Shown here: positions 26,146 through 34,800 of the stretch, one piece after another | Layout: each line of letters begins with the position of its first letter | Position numbering within the stretch: the stretch's first letter is position 1 | NCBI GenBank assembly: GCA_023387815.1 | Contig: JAEWHK010000026.1 | Span: 8,519 to 72,518 of the forward strand | Source of the DNA: Pseudomonadota bacterium | Lineage (GTDB): Bacteria; Pseudomonadota; Gammaproteobacteria; Burkholderiales; Burkholderiaceae_B | Direction of reading: 5' to 3' | DNA length: 64,000 bases | Made by a program: the position numbers and the translations under genes | The notes under the pieces: model-generated | The model's database searches: none | Seen by the model: the letters and a program-made list of their open reading frames with translations, nothing else | What the model was told of the DNA's origin: nothing

Positions 26146-27045
26146 TCATAAAGCAAGCGCGGGCTGCAAGGCCATTGCCTCCGCAAAAAAATCGATAAAG
26201 CTACGCACCTTGCCTGTCTGATACTGGCGACTGATATAACTGGCATAAATATCCAGGGGCGGGCTTTCGTAATCAGGCAACAACTGCACAAGGCGTCCCT
26301 GTCTGATATCGTCTTCTACCGTCCATTCGGGCAGCATGGCGACGCCCAATCCGGCGCAGACCAGCTTGCGGCTGAGCGTAGTATCGCTCACCTTCATGAG
26401 GCTCTGCGGACGAATAGTCACCTGCCCTTCAGGTCCTCGCAGTTCATAATCATTGCGATCGCGATAATTCGGCATGACGGCGCCATAGTGGTCAAGTTCT
26501 GTCACGCTGTCGGGCCAGCCTGCACGATCCACATAAGTCGGGCTGGAAACCAGAACCAGACGGACCTGTCCGATTCTGCGAACAATCAGTTGCGGCTCGG
26601 GATCATGCGTCACGCGGATGGCCAGATCCATGCCGGTTTCGGCGAGCTCCACCTTGCTGTTGGTCAAATACAGATCCAGCACCACGCCAGGATAACGGGA
26701 CTGATACGCCACCAGCAGGTTGGCGATACGGTCACTGGCGAACCATACCGGCGCCGTAACACGCAGCGTGCCTTTGGGTTCATCAGCGCCTTCGCCGACA
26801 GCCGCTTCTGCCTGGTCCAGAATATCCATGGCATAAATACACTTGTCATAATACTGCTGCCCCGCCTCTGTCAGGCTCAGTCTGCGACTGGTTCGATGCA
26901 GCAGTCGGGCGCCCAGATGCTGTTCCAAATGCATGACGTGTTTGCTTGCCATCGGGCTGGATAAACCAAGATTTCGTGCCGCGGCGACAAAACTGCCCGC
27001 GCGCACCACTTCACAGAACACTTTAATACTCAGCAAGGTATCCAC
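26146..27045 (-). CDS. LysR-family transcriptional regulator
   Basis: A 299-aa LysR regulator with an N-terminal winged helix-turn-helix (FVAAARNLGLSSPMASKHVM, residues about 19-38) and a periplasmic-binding-like effector domain from about 90. The CrgA/DmlR-like subgroup is suggested by LHRTSRRLSLTEAG. The start is a GTG at 27045 with GGGAG eight bases before it. It is divergent from the DoxX-dioxygenase pair; two TTTCC/GGAAA dyads in the gap are candidate binding sites. Inducer unknown. Confidence 0.92.
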   Translation of the reverse strand: MDTLLSIKVFCEVVRAGSFVAAARNLGLSSPMASKHVMHLEQHLGARLLHRTSRRLSLTEAGQQYYDKCIYAMDILDQAEAAVGEGADEPKGTLRVTAPVWFASDRIANLLVAYQSRYPGVVLDLYLTNSKVELAETGMDLAIRVTHDPEPQLIVRRIGQVRLVLVSSPTYVDRAGWPDSVTELDHYGAVMPNYRDRNDYELRGPEGQVTIRPQSLMKVSDTTLSRKLVCAGLGVAMLPEWTVEDDIRQGRLVQLLPDYESPPLDIYASYISRQYQTGKVRSFIDFFAEAMALQPALAL

Positions 27046-27124
27046 TTTTCACTCCCGAAGACGCAAGTACGAGCGTTTCGACGGAATCTGACGCGATTTC
27101 GTCGCAAATATGCCGCAGCGATCA

Positions 27125-27181
27125 TTTCCTATCAGGAAACGTACCATCAATAATATCAGTATTTATTTCCGGAAAGAATAC
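27125..27181. promoter_or_regulatory. two inverted repeats, candidate LysR operator
   Basis: TTTCCT-ATC-AGGAAA (27125-27139) and TTTCCGGAAA (27166-27175) lie about 40 bases apart in the LysR/DoxX divergent region; the second is flanked by GTATT and AATAC arms. Spacing of about four helical turns between two related dyads is the usual layout for a LysR tetramer. Assignment to this LysR protein is inference. Confidence 0.5.
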
Positions 27182-27320
27182 GATTAAACTGATTTACACA
27201 TTATCCGATGCAATGCCGGCGCCTCGTACGATCGTTCAATTGTGATTTTTTGCAAATCCCTATACAGTCATATCAGGCATCCGCCGTATCGGTACTTTTC
27301 TGATCAATTAAGGATTACAC

Positions 27321-27713
27321 ATGAAAACTGACCACCTTGTCCCGTACGCCCTGGCACTGCTTCGTATCGTTTCGGGTTATACCCTGATGCTGCACGGAAC
27401 CGCCAAGTATTTCCACGCACCTCATATTGAAATGTTCGACCAGTTGCAGGCATTCTCCATGCCTGGTATCGCAGGCATGATTGAACTGGTTGCCGGTATT
27501 CTGCTGATTCTTGGACTGTTCACACGCCCTGCAGCGTTCATCGCCTCTGGCATGACCGCCGTTGCCTATTTTTATGCACACGCGCCACAGGGAAATGCCC
27601 TTTTTCCGCTGATGAATGGCGGCGAAACGGTCGTACTGTATAGCTTCATTTTCCTGTTCATCGCCGCTGCGGGTGCGGGCGCATTCAGTATCGATAACCG
27701 CCGCAAGCTGTAA
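27321..27713 (+). CDS. DoxX family membrane protein
   Basis: A 130-aa protein with four transmembrane helices and the DoxX-type N-terminal segment ALALLRIVSGYTLMLHGTAK, then IAGMIELVAGILLILGLFTR. Members of this family are often found beside oxidoreductases and dioxygenases, but the biochemical function is not settled. It is divergent from the LysR gene and 248 bases ahead of the LigB-type dioxygenase. Confidence 0.88.
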   Translation: MKTDHLVPYALALLRIVSGYTLMLHGTAKYFHAPHIEMFDQLQAFSMPGIAGMIELVAGILLILGLFTRPAAFIASGMTAVAYFYAHAPQGNALFPLMNGGETVVLYSFIFLFIAAAGAGAFSIDNRRKL

Positions 27714-27730
27714 AACTGCACCAATCTTCC

Positions 27731-27752
27731 GCAACAGGCATCCGCCTGTTGC
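27731..27752. terminator. perfect hairpin after the DoxX gene
   Basis: GCAACAGGC-ATCC-GCCTGTTGC has a 9-base stem and 4-base loop, 17 bases after the DoxX stop. No T-run follows on either strand. It could terminate or attenuate the DoxX transcript before the dioxygenase gene, or stabilise the mRNA end. Confidence 0.5.
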
Positions 27753-27961
27753 CTGCACCCTCCTGCAGTCTTCAGCCAGTCCGGAATCACCACCGATAAG
27801 TCTGCAGGAGTACGCGCTACACATTGTTTCTCCTTTTCCAGCCATGACGCCCCACGAATGGGCGCGGCGGATCGCGGCCGGCGCAAACGCCTTCGCATTC
27901 GTGAAAATCCTTTGTGACAGGACACAGTGCCTGCCGATCAAACTTCATGTAAGAGGTCATT

Positions 27962-28756
27962 ATGAAAATGCCAGTCTATTTTATTTCGCACGGCGGGGGC
28001 CCATGGCCCTGGATTGATGAATGGCGTCCCATGTATGCGGCGCTCAACAAATCGCTTGAACATTTACCAGCCGAACTGCCGGCCGCCCCCAAAGCTGTTC
28101 TAATGGTTTCTGCCCATTGGGTCACCAACGAAATCACGGTCGGCACCGGGGCACAACCCGACATGCTTTATGACTACTACGGTTTTCCGGAACACACGTA
28201 TTCCATAAAGTACGCTGCGCCAGGCGATCCTGCACTGGCTGCGCGCGTGCAATCGCTGCTGCAGGCGGGCAATGTGCCGGTCAGGGAAGATGCACTGCGA
28301 GGGTTTGATCATGGTGCCTTCGTTCCCATGGCTGTCTCCTTTCCGAAGGCCGACATTCCCATGGTGCAGCTCTCCATTCGCAAGGATTACGATCCGCAAT
28401 TTCACCTGCAGCTGGGCAGCCTGCTGGCGCCCTTGCGCGATGAGGGTGTGCTGATCATTGGCAGCGGCCTGAGCTACCATAATCTGCGACTTCTGGATCA
28501 GCGTGGCGCGCAGCCTTCCGCCGAGTTCGATGCCTGGCTGCAGCAGACCATTCTGGAGAGCAAGCCGGATGAACGCGCCAGCCGCCTCGCACATTGGGAA
28601 GACGCGCCGTCAGCCCGACTGGCGCATGCGCAGGAGGACCATCTGATTCCGCTCATGGTTGCGGTTGGTGCTGCCGGTCAGGATCCGGCTACCCTGTCCT
28701 ACCACGAAAAGCACGCCTTCGGATCCATTACCGCGTCCAGCTTTCGCTTTGGCTGA
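27962..28756 (+). CDS. class III extradiol ring-cleavage dioxygenase (LigB/YgiD, DOPA-dioxygenase-like)
   Basis: Non-haem iron dioxygenase of 264 aa. Likely iron ligands and active-site His lie in YFISHGGGPW, VSAHWVTNEI and RGFDHGAFVPMAVSFP; further segments are IIGSGLSYHNLR and YHEKHAFGSI. E. coli YgiD and plant DODA of this group cleave catechol-type rings such as L-DOPA, but the substrate here is unknown. The ATG at 27962 has AGAGG in front. Gene order LysR / DoxX-dioxygenase suggests an inducible aromatic-handling pair. Confidence 0.9.
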   Translation: MKMPVYFISHGGGPWPWIDEWRPMYAALNKSLEHLPAELPAAPKAVLMVSAHWVTNEITVGTGAQPDMLYDYYGFPEHTYSIKYAAPGDPALAARVQSLLQAGNVPVREDALRGFDHGAFVPMAVSFPKADIPMVQLSIRKDYDPQFHLQLGSLLAPLRDEGVLIIGSGLSYHNLRLLDQRGAQPSAEFDAWLQQTILESKPDERASRLAHWEDAPSARLAHAQEDHLIPLMVAVGAAGQDPATLSYHEKHAFGSITASSFRFG

Positions 28757-28827
28757 GCGGCCGGAATGACTTGCCAAATGCCGGCCTGATCTACACAATA
28801 CAGCTTTGCGTAAAAAGCTTCTGCATC

Positions 28828-29691
28828 ATGACACCGCGGCAACAAGGCCTGGCATGCGCCCATATCGCTGCCGTATTTTTTGGACTGACTGGCGTACTGG
28901 GTCACGTCATAGACGCCGTCCCAATGACCATTACGTTTGGCCGGGCGTTGTTCGCGGTGCTTGCCCTGCTGGTCGTTTCACTGATCCTGAAAACATCGCT
29001 GCTGCGTGGAATCAGCCAACGCCATGTTGTCTCCCTGCTCTGCTCCGGTCTTTCTCTGACCATTCACTGGGTCACCTTTTTCATGGCCGTCAAGACAGGG
29101 GGCATTGCCATTGCCACCCTGGGCTTTGCCAGCTTCCCCGCCTTTATCACGCTGCTTGAACGCGTGGTCCTTAAAGATCAGGTCAGACTGCTGGACTGGA
29201 TCCTGGCAATCATGGTGATTGCGGGCCTGATTCTGGTGACTCCCGCCATTGACCTGAGCAATGACGGCACGATAGGTCTGTTCTGGGGCATCGTTTCGGC
29301 CATCACGTTTGCCACACTCGCGCTGATCAATCGAACCCTGAACGGACTGAATGCCGTGCAGGTCGCCTTCTGGCAGAACCTGGTTGTACTGTTGTTGTGT
29401 CTGCCACTGGGTATTAGCGGTATGGCATTGCTTTCAGGATCCAGCCTGCTTTGGCTGATCGTGCTGGGCGTGGTCTGCACTGCGCTGTCGCATTTTCTCT
29501 TTGTACAAAGTCTGCGCAATATCACAGCCCGCAGCGCGGGCCTCATTATTGCGCTAGAGCCGGTCTATGCCATTGCATTTGCCATGATTTTCTTCAACGA
29601 ACAGCCCACGCTGCGCATGGCTATCGGGGCGGTCCTGATCATTGCCGCAGCGGTGTGGCCCCGCAAGCAGACCGGTCACGCGCCAGCCTGA
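28828..29691 (+). CDS. EamA/DMT superfamily transporter
   Basis: Inner-membrane exporter-like protein of 287 aa with ten predicted helices in two EamA repeats (first repeat HIAAVFFGLTGVLGHVIDA, second DLSNDGTIGLFWGIVSAITF). The second repeat ends in ARSAGLIIALEPVYAIAFAM, the typical DMT signature. I chose the ATG at 28828; the longer frame begins inside the dioxygenase gene. It lies 71 bases after the dioxygenase and may be co-transcribed. Substrates of this family are metabolites or amino acids and cannot be read here. Confidence 0.9.
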   Translation: MTPRQQGLACAHIAAVFFGLTGVLGHVIDAVPMTITFGRALFAVLALLVVSLILKTSLLRGISQRHVVSLLCSGLSLTIHWVTFFMAVKTGGIAIATLGFASFPAFITLLERVVLKDQVRLLDWILAIMVIAGLILVTPAIDLSNDGTIGLFWGIVSAITFATLALINRTLNGLNAVQVAFWQNLVVLLLCLPLGISGMALLSGSSLLWLIVLGVVCTALSHFLFVQSLRNITARSAGLIIALEPVYAIAFAMIFFNEQPTLRMAIGAVLIIAAAVWPRKQTGHAPA

Positions 29692-29763
29692 CGATTGCAT
29701 TTGTCGCATGCCGTCACCCGGCGCTACAATGACCCTCATTGTGCCAACAAAAAAGGATCTCCT

Positions 29764-30561
29764 GTGCTTCGCGTTACTTCTCTCAATGTCAACGGTTTGC
29801 GTTCTGCATTTCGCAAGGGACTGGCTCCCTGGCTGGAAAAACATAATGCAGATGTGATTTGTCTGCAGGAAATCAAGATTCAGGATGCTGACCTGATCGA
29901 CGAGCTGCGTCATCCTCTGAATTACACGGGCTATTTCTGTCATGCAGAGAAAAAAGGCTACAGCGGCGTCGGTCTTTATCTTCGCCACAATGCGCAGGTC
30001 AACGCGGGCATGAGCTGTGATGAGTTCGATCGTGAAGGCAGGATTCTGCGCGCCGATTTCAAGGATCTGACCATCATCAGCGCCTACCTGCCCTCCGGGT
30101 CCAGTGGCGAAGAACGCCAGGCTGCCAAGTTTCGCTTCCTGGATCACTTTGGCCCCTGGGTTGATGCCATGATGGAAGACTATCGCAAAACCGGTCATAA
30201 CTACATCATCTGTGGCGACTGGAATATTGCCCACAAGGAAATTGACCTGAAGAACTGGAAAGGCAATCTCAAGAACTCCGGCTTTACACCGGAGGAACGT
30301 GCCTGGATTTCAGATGTGTTTGACCGTCGCGGCTTTGTGGATGTCTTTCGCAAGGTAAATCAGGAACCCGATCAGTACACCTGGTGGAGCAACCGCGGGC
30401 AGGCCTGGGCCAAGAATGTGGGGTGGCGTATCGATTACCAGATTGCCACGCCCGGTATCGCTGAAAAGGCTGTAGCCACCTCCATCTACAAGGATGAGCG
30501 TTTCTCGGATCACGCCCCGCTCACCATCGATTACGACTGGAATCTCGAACCTGCCGAGTAA
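29764..30561 (+). CDS. xth: exodeoxyribonuclease III (ExoA/Xth AP endonuclease)
   Basis: Mg-dependent exonuclease and apurinic-site endonuclease in base excision repair. The 265-aa product has the fold's catalytic motifs: SLNVNGLRSA at the start, ICLQEIKIQD, YSGVGLYLR, CGDWNIAHKEIDLKNW and the final RFSDHAPLTIDY. The start is GTG at 29764 with AAGGA just upstream; the more distant TTG at 29695 adds a leader without similarity. Confidence 0.95.
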   Translation: MLRVTSLNVNGLRSAFRKGLAPWLEKHNADVICLQEIKIQDADLIDELRHPLNYTGYFCHAEKKGYSGVGLYLRHNAQVNAGMSCDEFDREGRILRADFKDLTIISAYLPSGSSGEERQAAKFRFLDHFGPWVDAMMEDYRKTGHNYIICGDWNIAHKEIDLKNWKGNLKNSGFTPEERAWISDVFDRRGFVDVFRKVNQEPDQYTWWSNRGQAWAKNVGWRIDYQIATPGIAEKAVATSIYKDERFSDHAPLTIDYDWNLEPAE

Positions 30562-30576
30562 GACTGGCTCGTCGGC

Positions 30577-30600
30577 CAGCCGGTCAGGTCAGGCCGGCTG
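30577..30600. terminator. GC-rich hairpin between convergent xth and cytochrome genes
   Basis: CAGCCGG-TCAGGTCAGG-CCGGCTG is a perfect 7-base stem with a 10-base loop, in the 49-base gap between two convergent genes. It has no T-run. Position favours a shared terminator; the structure alone is moderate evidence. Confidence 0.45.
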
Positions 30601-30610
30601 CTCGAGTCGG

Positions 30611-31885
30611 CTAGTCCAGATTACGAACGCGATTGACATCGCGGTGATGGATTCCACCTGACTGATTACCCCAGGTATTGCGGATATACGTGGCTGCTGC
30701 CGCAATCTGCTGATCATTCAGGAAATGACGAAACGGTGGCATGCCATAAGGCTGCGGCGTCCTTTCGGTTGTCGGCGTAAAACCGCCATCCATAATGACC
30801 CGCAACAGGCCCGTTGTATCTGCCCCGCGTACCAGACTATTGCCTGCCAGCGGCGGCCACACTCCGGCCTCGCCCGTGCCATCCGCCTTATGGCAGGCGG
30901 CACAGTACTGACCATAAACATCTTTGCCCATGGCGTAGAGCGTGTCGTTGACTTCGCCACTTTTGGTCGTTCTCAGGCCTGCCGCAGGCAGCGATTTCAG
31001 ATAAGCGGCAATATCGGACACATCGCGTTCATTCAGATACTGAACGCCACGCAATGCCTCGCTCATTGGTCCCACGACCGCACCGTGCGCGGACACACCG
31101 CTCAACAGCAGATCGGCAATGTCCTTGTTGCTCCAGTTACCCAGCCCCCCGTCCGTATCGCCGGTCAGAGCTGGCGCATACCAGATACCATCGGGCATTT
31201 TGCCACCCTGCAATTGACGCGACTGAACCATTCCACCCAGGCTGTCACGCGGCGTGTGACATTCCGCGCAATGCGCCACCCCGTCCACCAGATGCCGGCC
31301 GCGCAGCACCGCGTCCGATGATGGTTCAGTCTTCGCCACTGCCGGTGCCGGACGAAAATAAAGGGCACGCCAGAAGGCGAGCAGGAAGCGGAAATTGAAC
31401 GGTGCCTGCAGGTCATGTGCCGGGGCATCGCGGTCGCTGGGCGGCAGCGTCTGCAGATAACTGAAGATGGCATCCGTATCTTCGCGACTCATATGCGAAT
31501 AGCTCTGATACGGAAAGGCCGGATACAGCAGCGACCCGTCGGGCGCCTTGCCGTTATGCAGTACCTGCCAGAAATCATCTGCGGTCCATTTACCAATACC
31601 GTGTTGCGGATCCGGTGTGATATTGGGTGCAAAGAAAGTGCCAAACTCGGTTTTCAGTCCACTGCCACCCGAGAACGCAGGTGTATTGACCGCGGTGTGG
31701 CACCCAACACAATTGCCGATCTGGGTCAGATACTTGCCGCGTGCGATAACGGCCTGGCTCGCCTTGCCTGCCGTCAGTGTCGACGCGGGCTGCTCGCCAT
31801 CGCGTGAGCCAAGCCAATACATTGCACCAGCCACCACAAGCGCAACCAGAACCAGCGCCGCAACCCCTCTCAAAAGCCATTTCAT
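30611..31885 (-). CDS. tri-haem c-type cytochrome (alcohol/gluconate dehydrogenase subunit-like)
   Basis: Membrane-anchored periplasmic cytochrome of 424 aa with an N-terminal helix (about 6-26) and three haem c sites, CVGCH, CAECH and CAACH. Segments FGTFFAPNITPDPQHGIGKW and YPAFPYQSYSHMSREDTDAI are typical of the cytochrome subunit of membrane alcohol, aldehyde and gluconate dehydrogenases. The start overlaps the stop of the di-haem cytochrome gene (ATGA), so they are one operon. No dehydrogenase subunit lies nearby, so the electron donor is unknown. Confidence 0.92.
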   Translation of the reverse strand: MKWLLRGVAALVLVALVVAGAMYWLGSRDGEQPASTLTAGKASQAVIARGKYLTQIGNCVGCHTAVNTPAFSGGSGLKTEFGTFFAPNITPDPQHGIGKWTADDFWQVLHNGKAPDGSLLYPAFPYQSYSHMSREDTDAIFSYLQTLPPSDRDAPAHDLQAPFNFRFLLAFWRALYFRPAPAVAKTEPSSDAVLRGRHLVDGVAHCAECHTPRDSLGGMVQSRQLQGGKMPDGIWYAPALTGDTDGGLGNWSNKDIADLLLSGVSAHGAVVGPMSEALRGVQYLNERDVSDIAAYLKSLPAAGLRTTKSGEVNDTLYAMGKDVYGQYCAACHKADGTGEAGVWPPLAGNSLVRGADTTGLLRVIMDGGFTPTTERTPQPYGMPPFRHFLNDQQIAAAATYIRNTWGNQSGGIHHRDVNRVRNLD

Positions 31886-32871
31886 TGCTGTGCTCCCGAT
31901 ACGGTCTGAATGCCACAGGTGACGGGCGTTTTCTGCGGCTCACTGATCTGACCCGCGGCACGAGGATCCTGGCTGGCCAGCCAGGCAGAGACCGCCTGCA
32001 CATCTGCCGAAGTCATTTTCCGGGCAATCTCTCCCATGCAGTCAGGATCCACGGAATGACGTATGCCATACTGCCAGGCACCCATCTGCGCCGTAATATA
32101 TTCGTTGGTCAGCCCCGTCAGACCGGGAATGGCAGGCTTCATGCCCTTGAAGTTATCGCCGTGACAGGACACACAGGCGGGGATATTGCGATCGGGTGCA
32201 CCATGACGCACCAGTTGTTCGCCCTGTGCCATGACCGTTGGCGAAACACGTAGTGGCGGGCTTACTTCAAATTCAGGTGTCTGCTGACTGAACCAGACTG
32301 CAATCTCTTTCAGATAATCGTCTGATAGCGTGACCAGCAGACGCTGCATGGGCATGTATTCCCGCCTGCCTTCGCGAAATCTCAGCAACTGCTGATACAG
32401 ATACTCTGCAGGCTTTCCTGAGATGCGCGGGTAGAAGGCATCCGAGCCTTGTACGCCGGTCGCACCGTGGCACATGGTACAGGCAGCCAGCCGGGCCTGC
32501 AGAGTGCCTGGCTCGCCAATGGGAATCCGGCTTTGTCCGGCGCCAGATCTGACCGGCGTTGCCGGCCTTGCCTTGGGAGGCTGAGCCGGCGTTGTCGCCG
32601 CTGGCACCTGTCCGGGAACTGCGTTGTGATCGCCTATGGTTGAAGACGATTGTGAGGCCGCTGCACCGCTATCGGGCTGTGTTTGAACGGGCGTCTGTGC
32701 AAAGGCTGTCGACACTCCGATAGCCAGTACCAGCGCCAGCGTTCGTCTGACGCCCGGCGACAAAGACGGTGCCCATCTCCCATCCGGCATTTCGACCTGT
32801 TTACCGACCCCTGCCGATGTACAGGCCAGCGCAAGCGCTGCTTTTTTCTCCCCCATTGATATTCTGTTCAT
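31882..32871 (-). CDS. di-haem cytochrome c (c4-like)
   Basis: Periplasmic cytochrome of up to 329 aa with two haem sites, CTMCH and CVSCH, each in a c4-type fold half (PRISGKPAEYLYQQLLRFREG and IPGLTGLTNEYITAQMGAW). A signal-like hydrophobic stretch RRTLALVLAIGVSTAFA lies at about residues 42-58, so the true start could be later than the ATG at 32871. A Pro/Ala/Gln-rich linker of about 60 residues precedes the first haem. It is first in a two-gene operon with the tri-haem cytochrome and 25 bases after ampG. Confidence 0.9.
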   Translation of the reverse strand: MNRISMGEKKAALALACTSAGVGKQVEMPDGRWAPSLSPGVRRTLALVLAIGVSTAFAQTPVQTQPDSGAAASQSSSTIGDHNAVPGQVPAATTPAQPPKARPATPVRSGAGQSRIPIGEPGTLQARLAACTMCHGATGVQGSDAFYPRISGKPAEYLYQQLLRFREGRREYMPMQRLLVTLSDDYLKEIAVWFSQQTPEFEVSPPLRVSPTVMAQGEQLVRHGAPDRNIPACVSCHGDNFKGMKPAIPGLTGLTNEYITAQMGAWQYGIRHSVDPDCMGEIARKMTSADVQAVSAWLASQDPRAAGQISEPQKTPVTCGIQTVSGAQQ

Positions 32872-32896
32872 TATTTATCTCTTTCAAACAATCGCT

Positions 32897-34174
32897 TCAA
32901 CTCTCTTGCGTTTCCTTTTCTGCAGAAGACGGGTCTGGTTCCAGTCGCCTGATTTCAGTACGCATGAACCATAGGACGATGAGTCCGGGCAGCGCAATCA
33001 GGAAAGTGCATACAAAAAAGACCGGCCAGCCGTAGGCCTGAACAATCGGCGGCGTCAGGGGACCGGCAATAAACACCCGGCCAACGGCAGACAATGCCGA
33101 CAGCAACGCAAACTGGCTCGCAGTATATTGCACATGACATAAAGCCATCAACAGGGCAACAAAGGCCGCTGTACCCAGCCCCCCGCACAGATTCTCGAAA
33201 CCCACGCCCAGTGCCATCAGTGGAAGATTTTGCGGATTCAGGGCAATCAGCGTGTACATCAGATTCGACAGTGCCTGAAGTATGCCAAACAGCATCAGTG
33301 ATCGATACAGGCCCAGCTTGCTCATCAGGCCCCCGCCAATCAGCGCCCCCACAATGGTGGCGATGACGGCCAGAATTTTGTTGACCGTTCCCACGATCTC
33401 AGCAGAAAAACCGGCACCACGGATCAGAAACGTGGTGGACAATGCACCCGCAAACGCATCGCCCAGCTTGTAAAGCACAATCAGGGCCAGAATACTGAGT
33501 GCGCCTTTGCGCGACAGGAATTCGCGAAACGGTACGGTAAACGCATCGTAAAGCGTGCGCGGCGCCACATTGGCACCGGCAGTTTCGGGCTCGGGCGCAA
33601 GCCAGGTGAGCACGGCTGCACCAAACATCAGCATACCCATCAGGATATACATGGCGTTCCATCCCAGCCAGACCGCCGCCAGCCAGATCGCCAGGCCACC
33701 CGACACGATCATCCCGATCCGGTAGCCCAGTGTGCGAATGGCCGCGCCCGCTGCCCGCTCTTCGGGCCTAAGCACATCGGCGCTGTACGCATCAAACGCA
33801 ATGTCCTGTGTTGCCGACAGAAAGGCCACGACCGTGGCCAGCGCGGCCAGCCAGAATAGCGAGTGAGAAGGATTGAGCAATCCCATGCTGCAAACCGTCA
33901 CGCCAAGCAGGATCTGCGAAATGGCCATCCAGCCACGTCTGCGACCCAGAAAAGGCGGCACATAGCGATCAATGAACGGCGCCCACAGAAACTTGAAGGT
34001 ATAGGCCGCCCCCACCAACGTCAGAAACCCGATCTCGGTAAGCGGGACATCTTCCACCGTGGCCCAGGCCTGCAGCGTTCCGCCTGTGAGCGCCAGCGGC
34101 AGACCACTGGCCAGCCCCAGCAGAAGCAAAGGAAAAACGCGCGGACTGGTATAAGGGCGGATCAGATTTATCAT
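32897..34174 (-). CDS. ampG: AmpG-type muropeptide MFS transporter
   Basis: Inner-membrane permease importing anhydromuropeptides for cell-wall recycling. The 425-aa protein has about 12 helices and AmpG hallmarks: LLLGLASGLPLALTGGTLQA at the N-terminus, FKFLWAPFIDRYVPPFLGRR with the first cytoplasmic loop, and ATQDIAFDAYSADVLRPEER. The start overlaps the metW stop (ATGA), so it belongs to metX-metW-ampG. The link of cell-wall recycling to methionine genes is probably operon economy rather than function. Confidence 0.92.
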   Translation of the reverse strand: MINLIRPYTSPRVFPLLLLGLASGLPLALTGGTLQAWATVEDVPLTEIGFLTLVGAAYTFKFLWAPFIDRYVPPFLGRRRGWMAISQILLGVTVCSMGLLNPSHSLFWLAALATVVAFLSATQDIAFDAYSADVLRPEERAAGAAIRTLGYRIGMIVSGGLAIWLAAVWLGWNAMYILMGMLMFGAAVLTWLAPEPETAGANVAPRTLYDAFTVPFREFLSRKGALSILALIVLYKLGDAFAGALSTTFLIRGAGFSAEIVGTVNKILAVIATIVGALIGGGLMSKLGLYRSLMLFGILQALSNLMYTLIALNPQNLPLMALGVGFENLCGGLGTAAFVALLMALCHVQYTASQFALLSALSAVGRVFIAGPLTPPIVQAYGWPVFFVCTFLIALPGLIVLWFMRTEIRRLEPDPSSAEKETQES

Positions 34175-34800
34175 ACGGGCGATTTTCTGTCTGTCTCAAA
34201 ATGATAGACCGCCAGTGTGCTACGCAAACTGGGCATAAAGGAAATCTCAGTCTCGTCGCGAAAGGTGGCGCGCTCCAGAATGCGAAAACCCAGGCGCGCA
34301 GCCAGGTCTTCGAAGTCTTTCAGCGTGCACAGATGGATATTAGGGGTGTTATACCACTCGTAAGGCATCTGCCCCGTCACCGGCATGCGTCCATTCAGAA
34401 TGGACAGCCCGTGCGTCCAGTGACCAAAGTTGGGGAAGGACACCACACCGAATCGGGCAACCCGCCCCATTTCCTTCAGAACATGTTCGGTATTGACCAC
34501 GGCCTGCAGCGTCTGGGACAGAACCACGGTATCAAACTGCTGATCGTCGAACATGGCCAGCCCGTCATCCAGATTCTGCTGAATGACCCGCACGCCCTTG
34601 TTGACGCAGGCAATAACCTGGGCATCTTCCTTTTCCACGCCCACGGCCGTCACGCCGCGCTCGCTCTGCAAATGCGACAGCAGCGCGCCGTCACCACAAC
34701 CCAGATCCAGTACCCGGGAGCCATCCTGCACCCAGCCTGCAATTCGCAACAAGTCTGCACGAACGTGTTTCTTCTGTTCGGTCCTGATTGTCTGATTCAT
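34171..34800 (-). CDS. metW: MetW methyltransferase-like methionine biosynthesis protein
   Basis: SAM-dependent methyltransferase fold, 209 aa, with motif I VLDLGCGDGALLSHL (about residues 30-44) and the MetW segment GRVARFGVVSFPNFGHWTHG. In proteobacteria MetW is encoded with MetX and supports homoserine acylation. The start overlaps the metX stop by four bases, and the gene is followed in the same way by ampG. Confidence 0.94.
   Translation of the reverse strand: MNQTIRTEQKKHVRADLLRIAGWVQDGSRVLDLGCGDGALLSHLQSERGVTAVGVEKEDAQVIACVNKGVRVIQQNLDDGLAMFDDQQFDTVVLSQTLQAVVNTEHVLKEMGRVARFGVVSFPNFGHWTHGLSILNGRMPVTGQMPYEWYNTPNIHLCTLKDFEDLAARLGFRILERATFRDETEISFMPSLRSTLAVYHFETDRKSPV

Noticed and set aside
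27046..27320. Possible small RNA or riboswitch in the LysR/DoxX gap
   Set aside because: Only short dyads are present, better explained as regulator sites; no terminator or conserved aptamer pattern is visible.
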